Shown one piece after another: positions 52,472-61,000 of a stretch of DNA of 64,000 nt. Numbering within the stretch: position 1 is the stretch's first letter; each line of letters starts with the position of its first letter. The position numbers were made by a program, and so were the translations under genes. Origin of the DNA: Ktedonobacter robiniae. Lineage in GTDB: Bacteria > Chloroflexota > Ktedonobacteria > Ktedonobacterales > Ktedonobacteraceae. The stretch is taken from contig NZ_BNJG01000002.1 in assembly GCF_016587375.1 (NCBI RefSeq), forward strand, positions 2,480,001 to 2,544,000, given 5' to 3'. Under the pieces are notes generated by a model that was not told where the DNA came from, made no database searches, and saw only the letters and a program-made list of their open reading frames with translations.

Positions 52472-53407
52472 TTACTTAGCGATAAACTCCTGCGCGAAGC
52501 GGTGAAGCGTTGTCAGGTCGGTCGCGCTGGGGAAATCGATAATGATTTCGTGAATGCCCAACTCCTCCAGGGCCGCGATGCGCTGGCGAATGGTCTCGGG
52601 GCTACCCACGAGGGAGGTATCTCTGAGATTGCCCCTGGACTTTTCGGGGACCAGGGCCAGGGCCTCCTCGTCAGTATCGGCGATGGAGCAAAATGAGCCA
52701 GTCGTGTTATAGATGCTGCTATAATCGCGTCCCACCGTCTCGCAGTGTTGCTTGAGCACTCCAAGCTTGTGCTTGATGGTTGCCAGGTCGCCGCCCACAT
52801 TGCAGGCGTCGCCATACTGGGCTACCAACTTGAGCGTCACCTTCTCGCCGCCGCCGCCAACCAGGATAGGGATATGCGGCTTCTGCACGCCCTTGGGCTG
52901 GTTGATCGCGCCGCGTACCTGGTAGTACTTGCCCTCGAAATGGGCCTCTTCCTGCTCCCACATGGCGTGAATAACCTGGAGAGCCTCGCGCAGCATCCGC
53001 AGGCGCTCAGGCGCGTCGGGATAGGGATAGCCATACGCCTTATACTCGTGCTCATACCAGCCCGCGCCAATGCCGAAGTTCAAACGGCCATGGCTCAGGA
53101 CATCCAGTGTACTCGCCATCTTGGCCAGCAGGGCGGGATTACGGTAGCTATTGCAGGTCACGATCTGCCCGATGCGCACGCGCTTGGTATCGCGGGCGAT
53201 AGCCGCCAGCGACATCCAACTCTCAAAGGTGACCTCCTGTGTTGGCGTGGGAACCGTGTGGAAGTGATCCACCATCCACACCGCCTCAAAGCCTGTCTCA
53301 TCTGCGGCCTTTGCCACATTGGTCATCGTCTCATATGCCTCAACGGGATCCTTAATACCCACCAGGCTCATCGTCCAGCCATTGGGAAGCGAGATACCGT
53401 ATTTCAT
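52472..53407 (-). CDS. LLM-class F420-dependent oxidoreductase
   Basis: A 311-residue luciferase-like TIM barrel. WMVDHFHTVPTPTQEVTFES, VRIGQIVTCNSYRNPALLAK, LDVLSHGRLNFGIGAGWYEH then EYKAYGYPYP and PHIPILVGGGGEKVTLKLVA are typical of actinobacterial/chloroflexal F420-dependent members. It probably transfers hydride from F420H2 to an unknown substrate. AAGAGGT precedes the ATG. Confidence 0.92.
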   Translation of the reverse strand: MKYGISLPNGWTMSLVGIKDPVEAYETMTNVAKAADETGFEAVWMVDHFHTVPTPTQEVTFESWMSLAAIARDTKRVRIGQIVTCNSYRNPALLAKMASTLDVLSHGRLNFGIGAGWYEHEYKAYGYPYPDAPERLRMLREALQVIHAMWEQEEAHFEGKYYQVRGAINQPKGVQKPHIPILVGGGGEKVTLKLVAQYGDACNVGGDLATIKHKLGVLKQHCETVGRDYSSIYNTTGSFCSIADTDEEALALVPEKSRGNLRDTSLVGSPETIRQRIAALEELGIHEIIIDFPSATDLTTLHRFAQEFIAK

Positions 53408-53601
53408 GCATAACCTCTTTTCATCGCAAAATATAGAAGAATATCAATATGGATAGGGGAGTTTTTACCCAACTTCCACCACTCCCTCTCGCGCCAGCCT
53501 ACAACTGGCCCCCTTTGATTATAACCCAACATCAGGCCGAGACTCAACGTCAGCAGTTTATTCAGGCTACCAACCAATATGTCAGAAGAAATACAAAGTT
53601 G

Positions 53602-53656
53602 AAAAAGGTGTGTGGTGGCGATCTGGCTCTGCCAGATCGCCACCACACACCTTTTT
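53602..53656. terminator. Perfect 26-bp bidirectional terminator-like hairpin
   Basis: 53602-53627 and 53631-53656 are exact complements around TCT, with A5 at the left end and T5 at the right, the pattern of a bidirectional intrinsic terminator. It ends the chitinase transcript (stop 53696, minus). Confidence 0.7.
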
Positions 53657-53695
53657 CTGCTCACCATAGCGTGGCGAGATTTTGTTTTCTATAGT

Positions 53696-55210
53696 CTAAC
53701 TAAGGGAGACGTCATCCACATAGACGCTGCCCTGGGCGTACCAGCCGTGAATGTAGATGGTAGCACTGCTCTGCGAAGCGCTCGTTGTGAAGGTCACACT
53801 TAAGCGCGTGTAACTGCTGCTACTGGTCCAGGTGCTGGTGCCATTTTGTACCCCCAGATAGGCATATGGTCCATCCACATAGGCGCTCAGGGTGTAAGTG
53901 TGGTTGGGTTGAACGCTGATGGTCTGGTCACACTCGCCCGTGGTTGAGCTGCTCGGGACCATAGCCAGGGCATGCGAGCCGCTGTGGGCCGGGCTGCTCA
54001 CCACGCTATCGCCCGCCTGGCAGGTCCAGCTGGAGAGGCTGCCCGTCTCAAAGCCGGGGTTACTGACCAGGTTTCCGCCAGTTGGAGGTGTGGGAGTGGG
54101 AGTAGGCGTCTGGGTCTGGGTAGGCGTTGGTGTGGGCGTCTTTGTCTGGGTGGGAGTAGGTGTAGGTGTGCTTCCGCCACCGCTGCTACCGCTGGTGAAG
54201 GGCTTCCAGAGATTGGTGAAGGCGTAGGCGCTCTGTGAGATACCGCTACAGGTATCGGAGGCGGTCGTCGAACCGGCGCAGTTGCCGTTATCGCGTGGAA
54301 CCTCCCAGAAGGCCAACTCGCCAATCTTATTTGTCTGGGCGAATGAGAGCACCTGCGAGGCATTGCTCAGGCTAAAGACTTCGCCCCCAGAATCGTTCTG
54401 CCCGATCATGGGTGTGATGCCGACCATGGCCCAGAGCTGGCTGGAGCTTTTCGAGGGGAAGATGCTCTGTAGCTCGGAATGGAGACCATTGGCCGCGTTA
54501 ATGGACTCCTGCCCCATCTGACTATCGGGCGAGCCGTAGTCCATTGTCATAAGGTTGACAATGTTGAAGTTGACGCCATGCGAGACCGCGTTATTCAGCA
54601 GGCCCAGGCTATCGCTGAGCAGGCCGGTAGTCGCGGATGGGAGCGTGAACGAGATGGTCAGGCCAGGATTAGCGGTCTGCAACGCTGCCAGGGCCGTATT
54701 GCGACGTGTGTAGGTCGTCGAGTCGCCCTGCTCGCCGCCCTCGATATCGAAATCGAGATGCGTTGCATGATACTGGTTGATGACGGCCTGGTATTGTGCC
54801 TGCAAGGAACTGACGGTGCTACAGGTCTGCGCCAGTTCCTGTCCGGCCTCGCCGCCAAAGGAGATAATGATATCGCCGCCCTGAGCGCGCAGGTAGCTGA
54901 TATCGCTATCCAGGTTGGGTAAGTAGATACTGGTCTGATTCAGCGGGATCGTACCAGCCCAGTCAGCGTTGCAGCCATTGCCCGTAATAAAGGCCAGTGT
55001 GTAATACTTTTGTCCGGTTGCCTGGGCAACCGACTGTAGCGAGGCACCAATGGTGACATCCTGATAGGGGGCGAAATACGAAGTGGGAAAAGACGTGGCG
55101 GCATGGGCCTGACCGGTGTTGCCGATCTGCATCAGCCCGGCTGTCACCGCACTGGTGAGCAGTAAAAAGCCTGCCACGAGCACAAAAAGCATCCTGCGTG
55201 AACGATTCAT
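53696..55210 (-). CDS. Secreted GH18 chitinase with carbohydrate-binding domain
   Basis: 504 residues. Signal peptide 1 to about 37 (QAHA-AT), GH18 barrel about 40-335 with the catalytic HLDFDIEGGE (Asp153, Asp155, Glu157) and LMTMDYGSP, a Thr/Pro linker (about 345-382), then a CBM4/9-like jelly roll (NLVSNPGFETGSLSSWTC to the end). It is close to actinobacterial ChiD/chitinase of the 'LDFDIEG' group acting on chitin outside the cell. CAAGGAGGAA precedes the ATG. Confidence 0.92.
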   Translation of the reverse strand: MNRSRRMLFVLVAGFLLLTSAVTAGLMQIGNTGQAHAATSFPTSYFAPYQDVTIGASLQSVAQATGQKYYTLAFITGNGCNADWAGTIPLNQTSIYLPNLDSDISYLRAQGGDIIISFGGEAGQELAQTCSTVSSLQAQYQAVINQYHATHLDFDIEGGEQGDSTTYTRRNTALAALQTANPGLTISFTLPSATTGLLSDSLGLLNNAVSHGVNFNIVNLMTMDYGSPDSQMGQESINAANGLHSELQSIFPSKSSSQLWAMVGITPMIGQNDSGGEVFSLSNASQVLSFAQTNKIGELAFWEVPRDNGNCAGSTTASDTCSGISQSAYAFTNLWKPFTSGSSGGGSTPTPTPTQTKTPTPTPTQTQTPTPTPTPPTGGNLVSNPGFETGSLSSWTCQAGDSVVSSPAHSGSHALAMVPSSSTTGECDQTISVQPNHTYTLSAYVDGPYAYLGVQNGTSTWTSSSSYTRLSVTFTTSASQSSATIYIHGWYAQGSVYVDDVSLS

Positions 55211-55537
55211 GCAGCTTTCCTCCTTGAAAACCTGGCAACAGCGATTGAAACAAAAGAAGGCGTTTCACGCGTTGCCTCTACAAAGGGGTTGGTGTACCAG
55301 GCGCCTGGAAGAGATCCTTTCTTCACAAAGCTGATACATACTTATAACTGTACTGTTGAAACGCGTTCTTGTCAAGACGTCTAGACCACTAGTTGTATTT
55401 TATTGGCATATTGTAGGGTCCATGCTGGCATGGACTGCGAGCGAGGTAATGTCTCAGTGGCTGGGTATTGGCCTGTTGGCCGGGCGAGTCCATGCCAGCA
55501 TGGACCCTACAGTTTGATGGGAGTATTGTTCTTGAAG
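55211..55537. other. Intergenic region with a wide inverted repeat
   Basis: No gene seen. The region holds the 25-bp inverted repeat listed at 55412-55511. The strand upstream of the chitinase start (about 55260-55380) should hold its promoter but I cannot fix one. Confidence 0.4.
55412..55511. repeat. 25-bp inverted repeat with a 50-base centre
   Basis: TGTAGGGTCCATGCTGGCAT... at 55412-55436 pairs exactly with 55487-55511; each arm itself contains CCATGCTGGCATGG, a smaller palindrome. The 50-base centre has no coding content. It could be a small mobile palindromic element. Confidence 0.5.
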
Positions 55538-55843
55538 TCAAACATCTTCCTGGGAAGAGAGCCAGAATTGCAGACGGTCTTTCAGGCGTTGGACGTCGGC
55601 GGGGGTTAGACCGGCGCGTTGGCAGCGCTGGGCGAAGAGCTGATCATAGTCCTGGTGGGCAGCGAGAACCTGCTGGAAGGAGTCGAGCAGCACCTCTTCG
55701 TTCTGGGCGAAGGTCGCATAATAGCCCGCGTCGCCGCCGAGATTGACCGCGAAGCGGCGGCACGCGGCCAGAATGCGTATGCAACGCTTCTCATCCTCGC
55801 GTAGGGCTATGAGTTCTTCTATATCATTACTATGCTCTGCCAT
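55538..55843 (-). CDS. Hypothetical helical protein
   Basis: 101 residues with AAGAGGAG before the ATG. Predicted mostly helical: DIEELIALREDEKRCIRILA, then LLDSFQQVLAAHQDYDQLFA and a tail VQRLKDRLQFWLSSQEDV. No family recognised, no membrane segment. Codon use and ribosome binding site support a real gene. Confidence 0.6.
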   Translation of the reverse strand: MAEHSNDIEELIALREDEKRCIRILAACRRFAVNLGGDAGYYATFAQNEEVLLDSFQQVLAAHQDYDQLFAQRCQRAGLTPADVQRLKDRLQFWLSSQEDV

Positions 55844-55939
55844 AGGACTCCTCTTATATCAAATTTCTATGCATTGTAACGTATGTGGGGAAAAACTGGC
55901 TACTACAGCAGTGTACACATGTCTTGAACAGCTGGATCT

Positions 55940-56188
55940 GTACGCCCTGGTGGAGACTGTGATAAAATTCTTATTTGGAACGGTTGAGGCTACACCAGGC
56001 TATGCTCTGTCCATTGATTTGCCTTTCCAGTGCATATTGTTACCCCGGGCAAGCAAGTGTATCTCTTCGAAATTGATCCCTTCAGGAAAGATGTGTTTGT
56101 GCAAAGGCTGGATGCTGTCGGACGCACATCGCAACTTCAAGATGATATTGTAGCCTTTGGAGCTTGGCGTAAAGAGAGCGCCCCCTGA
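55940..56188 (+). pseudogene. leuD C-terminal remnant (duplicate copy)
   Basis: FGTVEATPGYALSIDL in one frame, then after a shift IVTPGKQVYLFEIDPF, RKDVFVQRLDAVGRTSQLQD and VAFGAWRKESAP with TGA at 56186-56188. It matches the last third of the intact leuD at 60240-60875 (VEATPGYTLTIDL, VVTPDEQVYSFDINPFRKDV). Homology runs on at DNA level through the spacer into the following MBL gene, so this is a segmental duplicate, not an independent gene. Confidence 0.85.
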
Positions 56189-56224
56189 TATGAAGCCGCT
56201 ATAGCGAGCGCAAGGAGATAATTT

Positions 56225-56944
56225 ATGCCTAAAAATACTATTACCTGGCTAGGACACGCCACCTTTCAGTTCACAACCGCCCAAGGCACATCTATCGTGC
56301 TTGATCCTTGGCTGACTGATAATCCGACATGCCCTATCAAGCGTGAGCAGATAGAAAAAGTAGATGTGCTTCTCTTAACACATGGGCACGCTGACCATAC
56401 AATGGATGCAGTTGCGATTGCCAAGGATCATCATCCTACTGTTGTCACTATTGGTGAACTGGCGGTATGGCTAGAAAAACAAGGCGTCGAGAATATAGAG
56501 AATATCAACATGGGTGGTTCCGTGACTCTGGGCGACGTAACTGTTACCATGACTCGTGCCCATCACACATCTACATACACTATTGACGATCAGTTACTCT
56601 ATGCAGGTGAACCAGCCGGTTATGTTCTGCGTATTGAGCAAGGGCCTACCATCTACTGCGCTGGAGATACCGATGTCTTTGGTGATATGGCTTTAATACG
56701 TGAGCTTCATGCACCCGATATTGCCATTCTTCCTATTGGGGATCGCTTTACGATGGGTGTACGGGGAGCGGCCCTAGCGACAAAACTCCTTGGGGTCACC
56801 CAGGTTATTCCTATGCACTATGGTACCTTTCCTGTCTTGACTGGCACGCCCCAGACTTTCCGCGAGGCTTTGCGTGCGGCCAATCTCGAGAAGGTTGAGG
56901 TTATTGAAATGACTCCTGGCCAGACCATCTCTATTGGTGGCTGA
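56225..56944 (+). CDS. MBL-fold hydrolase, UPF0173/UlaG-like
   Basis: A 239-residue protein that begins MPKNTITWLGHATFQF. Metal motif THGHADHT (His53, His55, Asp57, His58), then RAHHTSTY, YCAGDTDVFGDM (Asp) and MHYGTFPVLTGTP (His). This is the UPF0173 metal-dependent hydrolase pattern; substrate unknown. AAGGAG lies 8 bases before the ATG. It follows a leuD remnant; the corresponding MBL gene after the intact leuD (60879-60987) is decayed. Confidence 0.92.
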   Translation: MPKNTITWLGHATFQFTTAQGTSIVLDPWLTDNPTCPIKREQIEKVDVLLLTHGHADHTMDAVAIAKDHHPTVVTIGELAVWLEKQGVENIENINMGGSVTLGDVTVTMTRAHHTSTYTIDDQLLYAGEPAGYVLRIEQGPTIYCAGDTDVFGDMALIRELHAPDIAILPIGDRFTMGVRGAALATKLLGVTQVIPMHYGTFPVLTGTPQTFREALRAANLEKVEVIEMTPGQTISIGG

Positions 56945-57048
56945 CCTAGAAGGAATGATATTACATGCCTCTTGACCCACAAGTCGCCCTCTACTTATTT
57001 ATATTTCTTTGTTTCGTCTGACCCTGCAATAGTTCACTCGACCGGAGG

Positions 57049-57192
57049 GATGTATGCGCTTACCCTATTAGAGCCGTCGGGATGAGAACTGCCTGGTTGC
57101 GCTGTTCCCTTCCACGGCCCAAAGATCTTCCCTCTGATGCTGCCGATATTATCGTGGATTCATCGCGTGAACTCCTGGCATTGATTGGATAG
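57049..57192 (+). pseudogene. Possible HAD hydrolase C-terminal remnant
   Basis: An open frame reads DVCAYPIRAVGMRTAWLRCS, then LPRPKDLPSDAADIIVDSSR and ELLALIG before TAG at 57190-57192. The D-x(6)-A-x-GMRTAWL and ADxxVxSxxELxxLL pattern resembles the end of HAD-superfamily hydrolases. No upstream part remains. Assignment is tentative. Confidence 0.35.
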
Positions 57193-57257
57193 GTCCGCTA
57201 CTGGCGTACGCGGCTACTCCTGATCTAACAGAGTAGCCGCGTACGCCAGTAGCGGAC
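57193..57257. repeat. REP-like palindrome, GTACGCCAGTAGCG family, copy 3
   Basis: 57193-57219 and 57231-57257 are exact complements over 27 bases (arm contains CCGCTACTGGCGTACGCGGC). It touches the HAD remnant stop and lies 5 bases from the chromate transporter stop (57262, minus). Confidence 0.7.
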
Positions 57258-57261
57258 TCTT

Positions 57262-57777
57262 TTAGTGGAGGCCATAGAGGAGGTAGCCTGCTCCCATGGC
57301 TAGAAGCAGGGTCAGGAACGATCCGATGCGGCGGTTCATACAGAGTGCGCAGGCTGCCAGGCAAATCAGAACACTTCCAATATCGATGGTCCGTCCATCC
57401 AGGATAGACCATGCTGCGCTCAGCAGGATGCCAATCGAGACCAATGAGAGGCTACGGATAACCGCCTGTGCCCAGGCCTGGTGCTCAATGCGGTGGTATG
57501 CTGCCTCCAGCGGAAGGATGAGTAGCGGGGGAAGCACCAGGGAGAGCAGCGCCAGGCCTGCTCCAGGGAGGCCATATGTCAGGTAGCCCAGGCTGACCGT
57601 CCAGAGACCATTGGAGCCTGGGCTAAATTGCCCAATTGCCAGCGCCTCGCCAAAGTTAGCTTCTCTCGCCCACCCCTTACTCAGCAGATCGCGATGCAAA
57701 CTAGCAAGGTTGCCCACTGAGCCGAAAGAGAAGAGCGAAGCCTTGAAGAAGAGTAGAAAGTAAATAAATGGATTCAT
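57262..57777 (-). CDS. Chromate transporter, second half (ChrA C-domain-like)
   Basis: 171 residues from ATG 57777 (AAGGAGG 9 bases upstream). NPFIYFLLFFKASLFSFGSV then GNLASLHRDLL corresponds to the CHR domain start, and QFSPGSNGLWTVSLGYLTYG to its conserved PGP/PGS loop; five or six helices follow. With the gene at 57780-58472 it forms the two-protein (short-chain) type of CHR transporter that exports chromate or related anions. The start lies 2 bases after the upstream stop. Confidence 0.88.
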   Translation of the reverse strand: MNPFIYFLLFFKASLFSFGSVGNLASLHRDLLSKGWAREANFGEALAIGQFSPGSNGLWTVSLGYLTYGLPGAGLALLSLVLPPLLILPLEAAYHRIEHQAWAQAVIRSLSLVSIGILLSAAWSILDGRTIDIGSVLICLAACALCMNRRIGSFLTLLLAMGAGYLLYGLH

Positions 57778-57779
57778 GT

Positions 57780-58472
57780 CTATGGCCTCCTTTGGACTGC
57801 TGCTTGTCTTGGAGCAAGCCAGGTGCGCAGAGGAAGAAAAAATCCGACACTCAACAGGGCCGCGCCCAGCATAACCAGTACGACGTCTATATGCCAGAAG
57901 ATCAATGCGCTGGCGCTGCTTAGAATGATGACCAGGCATTCAATGAGGCTCAATCTATCGGCCTTATAGCTCTTCTTTACCAGTGGCTGGGCAAACTTAA
58001 TCGATAAGGTAAGCATAATTCCAGCCGTAGCTGGAATAACCCCCTGAAGCATGGCCTGCACTGCTGGCAGGTTCTGTACAGACTTAAAACCGGCAGAAAA
58101 GAGCAGTGTAATGAGCGCGCTGGGTATAAGTAGCCCGGCGAATGCAGCAATGACATTCTTCCAACCGCCGATCTTGCGAAACATTAGAATCATTGTCGCG
58201 AACATGACGATACCCGGTGAAATCTGACTTAAGCTCCAGTAGCGACTATACTCCTCTTCCGTGGCCCATTTCATCTGCTCTACGCATTTGCGCTGAATCA
58301 ATAGCAATGTCGCCGATCCACCACCAAACGACATGACACCAATTTTGAACCAGGTAGTGAATACAACCCAAAAGGATGGTTTATTAAGGGACTGCTTCAG
58401 AGTCGTCTGCTGCTCGCTTTCTAGAGCGCATATAGATGCCTTCTCCTCTGTATCAGACATTTGTGGATGCAT
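57780..58472 (-). CDS. Chromate transporter, first half (ChrA N-domain-like)
   Basis: 230 residues from ATG 58472 (AGGAG 8 bases upstream; GTG 58490 is an alternative). The CHR signature is WFKIGVMSFGGGSATLLLIQ (about 42-61), then LSQISPGIVMFATMILMF. Six hydrophobic segments. The C-terminus ends ARRR-like basic residues just before the second-half gene. Short-chain CHR pairs work as heterodimers. Confidence 0.88.
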   Translation of the reverse strand: MHPQMSDTEEKASICALESEQQTTLKQSLNKPSFWVVFTTWFKIGVMSFGGGSATLLLIQRKCVEQMKWATEEEYSRYWSLSQISPGIVMFATMILMFRKIGGWKNVIAAFAGLLIPSALITLLFSAGFKSVQNLPAVQAMLQGVIPATAGIMLTLSIKFAQPLVKKSYKADRLSLIECLVIILSSASALIFWHIDVVLVMLGAALLSVGFFLPLRTWLAPRQAAVQRRP

Positions 58473-58565
58473 AAGACAATCTCCTATCACGTAGCTTGCC
58501 AGGTATAAAGAGCTGAATAAGCAAAACTTGCATATGTTTCATTTGTTCATGAGTATAGCTTGCGC

Positions 58566-58699
58566 CAGGTGATATGTCTAATACTTATTTATTTAAACTT
58601 TGATAACAAAAAAGCATCACTACCGGAGGAAAAAAGCTGGATAGGTGATGCCTTTAAGTTATCAAGTTTCTACAAAATAAGTATTAGACATATCACCTG
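58566..58699. mobile_element. MITE-like 134-base palindromic element
   Basis: Perfect 25-base terminal inverted repeats (CAGGTGATATGTCTAATACT...) at 58566-58590 and 58675-58699, with imperfect pairing continuing inward (TTTGATAACAAAAAAGCATC / GATGCCTTTAAGTTATCAAG) to a 24-base centre. AT-rich compared with its flanks and non-coding. It sits upstream of leuC. Target-site duplications are not obvious, so the mobile origin is a proposal; an RNA leader hairpin is the alternative. Confidence 0.5.
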
Positions 58700-58796
58700 C
58701 TGATGGTTATACTGCTTGTAAAGGCTGACTTGCCTGTGTTACAGAATTTTAGTAACACGTATGTCTTGTCATCATGCTGTGAAAGGGACAGTTTCT

Positions 58797-60224
58797 ATGC
58801 CACAAGCAACGAGAACACAAACGATGTTTGATAAGATCTGGCAATCTCATGTGGTACGCGAAATTGAGGGTCAGGGATCGCTTCTGTATATTGATCGCCA
58901 TCTTATCCACGAGGTTACATCACCACAGCCGTTCGCGGCTTTGAAAGCGGCGGGGCGTAGTGTGCGCCGACCCGATCTGACCTTTGGCATGATTGACCAT
59001 AGTATTCCCACGACTCCTGTTCGCGCCTATGGTCGTCGTAGCCAGGTCCCCATTCTGGATAAGCAGGCAGCAGTGCAGGTCGAGATGATGGATCGTAACG
59101 CGCGCGCTGCTGGTGTGCAGTTCTTCTCGGTCGATGATCCGCGCAACGGCATTGTTCACGTGGCTGCACCGGAACAGGGGGTTACGCTACCAGGGATGAC
59201 CATTGTATGTGGTGATAGCCATACCGCGACGCTGGGAGCCTTCGGCCTGCTTGCCTTTGGTATTGGAACGAGTGAGGTTGAACATATACTGGCGAGCCAG
59301 TGCCTCTGGCAGGTCAAGCCAAAGACGATGGAGATTCGTGTCGAGGGAAGCCTGCCGTCGGGCTGCTCAGCGAAGGACCTGGCACTTTTCATCATTGGCT
59401 CAATTGGCACTAATGGTGGTACCGGGCATTGCATCGAGTTTACTGGTTCGGTTATTCGCTCGCTCTCCATGGAGGGACGCATGACGCTGTGCAATATGGC
59501 GATTGAGGCTGGAGCCAGGGCCGGGATGATCGCGCCAGATGAGACGACCTTCGCCTATCTGAGCGGGCGTCCCTTTGCTCCCCAGGGTGAGGCATGGGAC
59601 CGGGCTGTGGCATCCTGGGAAGTACTGGCGACAGATGAGGGAGCGCATTTTGATCGCGTTGTGATTCTGCAAGCGGACGCGATCTCGCCCCAGGTGACAT
59701 GGGGAACCTCGCCCATGATGGTAGCCCCTGTCACGGGCCAGGTTCCCGCGCCTGAAAACTTCGCTGACGAGCCTGCCGCACGCCGCGCTCTAGCCTATAT
59801 GGGACTGGAACCCGGAACGCCGATGAGTGAAATTCGCCTGGATCGTGTCTTCATCGGCAGTTGTACCAATAGCCGTATTGAGGATTTACGCCTGGCTGCC
59901 TCTTTCGTAAGAGGCAAGCATGTCGCGGCAGGCGTCAAAGCCATAGTGGTGCCAGGCAGCGGATTGATCAAACAGCAGGCGGAAGCGGAGGGTCTGGATT
60001 ATATTTTTGTAGAGGCCGGCTTCGATTGGCGTGAGCCGGGATGCAGCATGTGTGTGGGTATGAACGGTGATCGCCTTGCCGAGGGCGAGCGCTGTGCCAG
60101 CACCTCGAACCGCAACTTCGAGGGGCGGCAGGGAATGGGAGGCCGCACGCATCTCGTCAGTCCAGCAATGGCTGCCGCTGCTGCTATCGCTGGCCACTTC
60201 GTTGATATTCGTACCTGGGAGTAG
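58797..60224 (+). CDS. leuC: 3-isopropylmalate dehydratase large subunit
   Basis: 475 residues from ATG 58797 (AAGGGA 8 bases upstream; ATG 58761 is the alternative). The [4Fe-4S] ligands are Cys356 (GSCTNSR), Cys416 and Cys419 (PGCSMCVGMN). It has IDRHLIHEVTSPQPFAALK, TFGMIDHSIPTT and VCGDSHTATLGAFG motifs of bacterial LeuC. With LeuD it isomerises 2- to 3-isopropylmalate in leucine synthesis. Immediately followed by leuD, 15 bases apart. Confidence 0.96.
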   Translation: MPQATRTQTMFDKIWQSHVVREIEGQGSLLYIDRHLIHEVTSPQPFAALKAAGRSVRRPDLTFGMIDHSIPTTPVRAYGRRSQVPILDKQAAVQVEMMDRNARAAGVQFFSVDDPRNGIVHVAAPEQGVTLPGMTIVCGDSHTATLGAFGLLAFGIGTSEVEHILASQCLWQVKPKTMEIRVEGSLPSGCSAKDLALFIIGSIGTNGGTGHCIEFTGSVIRSLSMEGRMTLCNMAIEAGARAGMIAPDETTFAYLSGRPFAPQGEAWDRAVASWEVLATDEGAHFDRVVILQADAISPQVTWGTSPMMVAPVTGQVPAPENFADEPAARRALAYMGLEPGTPMSEIRLDRVFIGSCTNSRIEDLRLAASFVRGKHVAAGVKAIVVPGSGLIKQQAEAEGLDYIFVEAGFDWREPGCSMCVGMNGDRLAEGERCASTSNRNFEGRQGMGGRTHLVSPAMAAAAAIAGHFVDIRTWE

Positions 60225-60239
60225 AAAAGGAGTATCTGT

Positions 60240-60875
60240 ATGGAAGCTTTTACACAGCATCAAGGTATTGTGATGCCCCTGGATCGGGAGAATGTAGATA
60301 CTGATGCCATCATTCCGGCGAGCTATCTGAAAATGGTTACCCGGACAGGTTATGCCGAGGGGCTCTTTACCAACTGGCGCTATTTGGGCAAGACCAGGGA
60401 GCCTGATCCTACCTTTGTGTTAAATATGCCGCGTTACCGAGAGGCAAGCGTTATTCTGTCGCGCACCAACTTTGGTTGTGGCTCGTCGCGTGAGCACGCG
60501 CCCTGGGCCTTATATGAGTATGGTTTTCGGGCGATCATTGCTGTTGGTTTTGCTGATATCTTCTATAACAACTGCTTTAATGTTGGTATTTTGCCCGTAT
60601 GTCTGCCAGAGAACGTGATTCAGTCGCTTTTTGACGCGGTTGAGGCTACGCCGGGCTATACCCTGACTATTGATCTGGCTTCACAGCGTGTTGTCACACC
60701 AGATGAGCAGGTATACTCCTTCGACATCAATCCCTTTAGAAAAGACGTGCTCATGCAAGGGTTGGACGCTGTTGCGCGTACATTACGTTTTCAGGAAGAC
60801 ATCGCGGCCTTTGAGGCGAGTCGCAAAGAGAGCACGCCCTGGTACGAGACCACTATCGCAAGCACAGGGAGATAG
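60240..60875 (+). CDS. leuD: 3-isopropylmalate dehydratase small subunit
   Basis: 211 residues, the usual bacterial LeuD size. DRENVDTDAIIPASYLKM, NFGCGSSREHAPWALYEYGF and FYNNCFNVGILPVCLPENVI are signature segments that shape the substrate-binding swivel domain. AAAGGAG lies 9 bases before the ATG. A partial duplicate of its 3' end lies at 55940-56188. Downstream is the remnant of an MBL gene that is intact in the other copy. Confidence 0.96.
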   Translation: MEAFTQHQGIVMPLDRENVDTDAIIPASYLKMVTRTGYAEGLFTNWRYLGKTREPDPTFVLNMPRYREASVILSRTNFGCGSSREHAPWALYEYGFRAIIAVGFADIFYNNCFNVGILPVCLPENVIQSLFDAVEATPGYTLTIDLASQRVVTPDEQVYSFDINPFRKDVLMQGLDAVARTLRFQEDIAAFEASRKESTPWYETTIASTGR

Positions 60876-60878
60876 CTC

Positions 60879-60987
60879 ATGCATAAAAACACTATTACCT
60901 GGTTGGGACACGCAACGTTCCAGCTCATAGCAGCGCATTGAAGTTATCGAGATAGCATCCGGTCAAACCATCGCCATCAGTAGCTGA
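60879..60987 (+). pseudogene. MBL-fold hydrolase remnant with internal deletion
   Basis: ATG at 60879 begins MHKNTITWLGHATFQLIAAH and stops. Out of frame, RIEVIEIASGQTIAISS and TGA (60985-60987) follow. These are the first 17 and last 17 residues of the MBL protein at 56225-56944 (MPKNTITWLGHATFQF; KVEVIEMTPGQTISIGG). About 610 bases in between are missing. It overlaps no other gene and is followed by a 39-bp hairpin. Confidence 0.85.
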
Positions 60988-61000
60988 TGAGGTGATATTG

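Noticed and set aside
58491..58796. T-box or leucine attenuator upstream of leuC
   Set aside because: No T-box core sequence and no short Leu-rich leader peptide; the structure has transposon-like symmetric ends instead.
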